Part shown: positions 44,582 to 44,975 of the stretch, in pieces
Layout of the letters: each line of letters starts with the position of its first letter
Numbering within the stretch: position 1 is the stretch's first letter
Translations under genes and position numbers: made by a program
Notes under the pieces: generated by a model
Database searches by the model: none
What the model was told of the DNA's origin: nothing
What the model saw: only the letters and a program-made list of their open reading frames with translations
From: Rhodothermaceae bacterium
GTDB lineage: Bacteria > Bacteroidota > Rhodothermia > Balneolales > Cyclonatronaceae
Direction: 5' to 3'
Assembly: GCA_020201275.1 (NCBI GenBank)
Contig: JAIVHB010000130.1
Coordinates: forward strand, 1-44,975
DNA length: 44,975 nucleotides

Positions 44582-44975
44582 TTATCCGGTCTTTCTGCCG
44601 TTTTGTGTATTGTAATCGTCTGATACCGCAAATGATTCTGCATATTCAGTCTCGAGCAATCCGAACAACAGTTTATTGCAATATTTGTGATTCTTGAGAG
44701 TATGCTCCCGCAGTTCACCCTCCTGTGAAAATCCCATTCTCTCAACGATATTGATCCATTTGTCGTTAAAATCAAATGCAGACGTACAGACTTTGTGCAG
44801 CTTGAGTTCCCTGAAACAATAATCCACGGCCAGGCTGAAAGCCTGCCGGCCGTATCCTTTATCCCTGTAGCTGATATCGCCTATAGTGGCCTCAACAAAA
44901 CACCTTTTATTGATCTGGTCAATATTGTGAATATCGACCACACCAATCAGCTTGCTGTCACGTATGTGATATATC
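44582..44975 (-). CDS. GNAT family N-acetyltransferase, C-terminal part
   Basis: The gene runs off the right edge; 130 codons are visible. The frame is open to the window end, with HIRDSKLIGVVDIHNID before the acetyl-CoA-binding motif GYGRQAFSLAVDYCF. A later strand and turn are KVCTSAFDFNDKWINIVERMGF, the usual RimJ/RimL-like pattern ending in GFSQEGELRE. It transfers an acetyl group from acetyl-CoA to an unidentified amine. The apparent start at 44941 (GTG) is internal, since homology continues upstream. Confidence 0.88.
   Translation of the reverse strand, partial: IYHIRDSKLIGVVDIHNIDQINKRCFVEATIGDISYRDKGYGRQAFSLAVDYCFRELKLHKVCTSAFDFNDKWINIVERMGFSQEGELREHTLKNHKYCNKLLFGLLETEYAESFAVSDDYNTQNGRKTG

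Noticed and set aside
1-44975. CRISPR arrays, insertion sequences, prophage genes and tRNA genes
   Set aside because: No regularly spaced direct repeats, transposase or phage-type proteins, or cloverleaf-compatible sequence was recognised on either strand.

Overview
The window looks like a chromosomal segment of a Bacteroidota/Rhodothermota-type bacterium, most likely near the Balneolales. The supporting signs are a giant SprA protein (type IX secretion), DUF3467 and DUF4290-like small proteins, Bat/DUF58 genes, Bacteroidota-style promoter elements (TTTG ... TAnnTTTG), few clear Shine-Dalgarno sites, and long LptF-type permeases. Most of the content is housekeeping. No rRNA, tRNA, CRISPR array, prophage or insertion sequence was recognised.

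Layout. (1) 1-1857: the start of an efflux adaptor lipoprotein gene (minus) behind a palindromic operator, a plus-strand lipoprotein, and a 5'-degraded queG. (2) 1858-2635: an AT-rich gene-free stretch ending in a strong orphan terminator. (3) 2636-6911: mfd and a Sua5-type tRNA t6A enzyme, overlapping. (4) 6956-11103: a nitrogen block with a TorF-like porin, a disrupted amt, an FMN reductase and alanine dehydrogenase. (5) 11277-14151: DUF58, a DUF4381-like protein and BatA, a short Bat-type operon. (6) 14201-21573: NRDE protein, monoacylglycerol-lipase-like hydrolase, a beta-lactamase-fold protein with altered active-site motifs, a cytidylate-kinase-like protein, a 54-residue membrane protein, an RsmI paralogue, an AmiC-type amidase and uridine kinase. 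(7) 21607-25730: a tightly coupled four-gene minus-strand operon of C39-like peptidase, RimK-type ATP-grasp ligase, GCS2 ligase and N-formylglutamate amidohydrolase. (8) 25861-29688: hrcA-grpE-dnaJ plus a TlpA-like thioredoxin, and a VOC protein. (9) 29881-32108: rsmI and lnt. (10) 32147-39327: sprA, frameshifted near its 3' end. (11) 39617-42224: two LptF/LptG-family permeases. (12) 42289-44975: DUF3467, cystathionine beta-synthase, a DUF4290-like protein and a partial GNAT acetyltransferase.

The most system-like element is the 21607-25730 cassette. Two amide-bond-forming enzyme families (RimK-type ATP-grasp and GCS2) are encoded with two amide-cleaving families (papain/C39-like peptidase and formylglutamate amidohydrolase). 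Genes are separated by -4, -1 and +1 bases, and the operon is preceded by a candidate promoter inside an inverted repeat. This suggests synthesis and processing of a small peptide or amide-linked metabolite; the product is unknown. Similar amidoligase neighbourhoods have been predicted by comparative genomics, so the architecture is probably not new, but the chemistry is open.

A second theme is gene disruption. queG, amt and sprA are all broken, while every neighbouring gene is intact. The amt lesion removes about 20 conserved residues including the second pore histidine region; the sprA lesion fits a single-base deletion. These could be real losses (queuosine maturation, ammonium uptake, type IX secretion) or assembly errors, and reads would decide.
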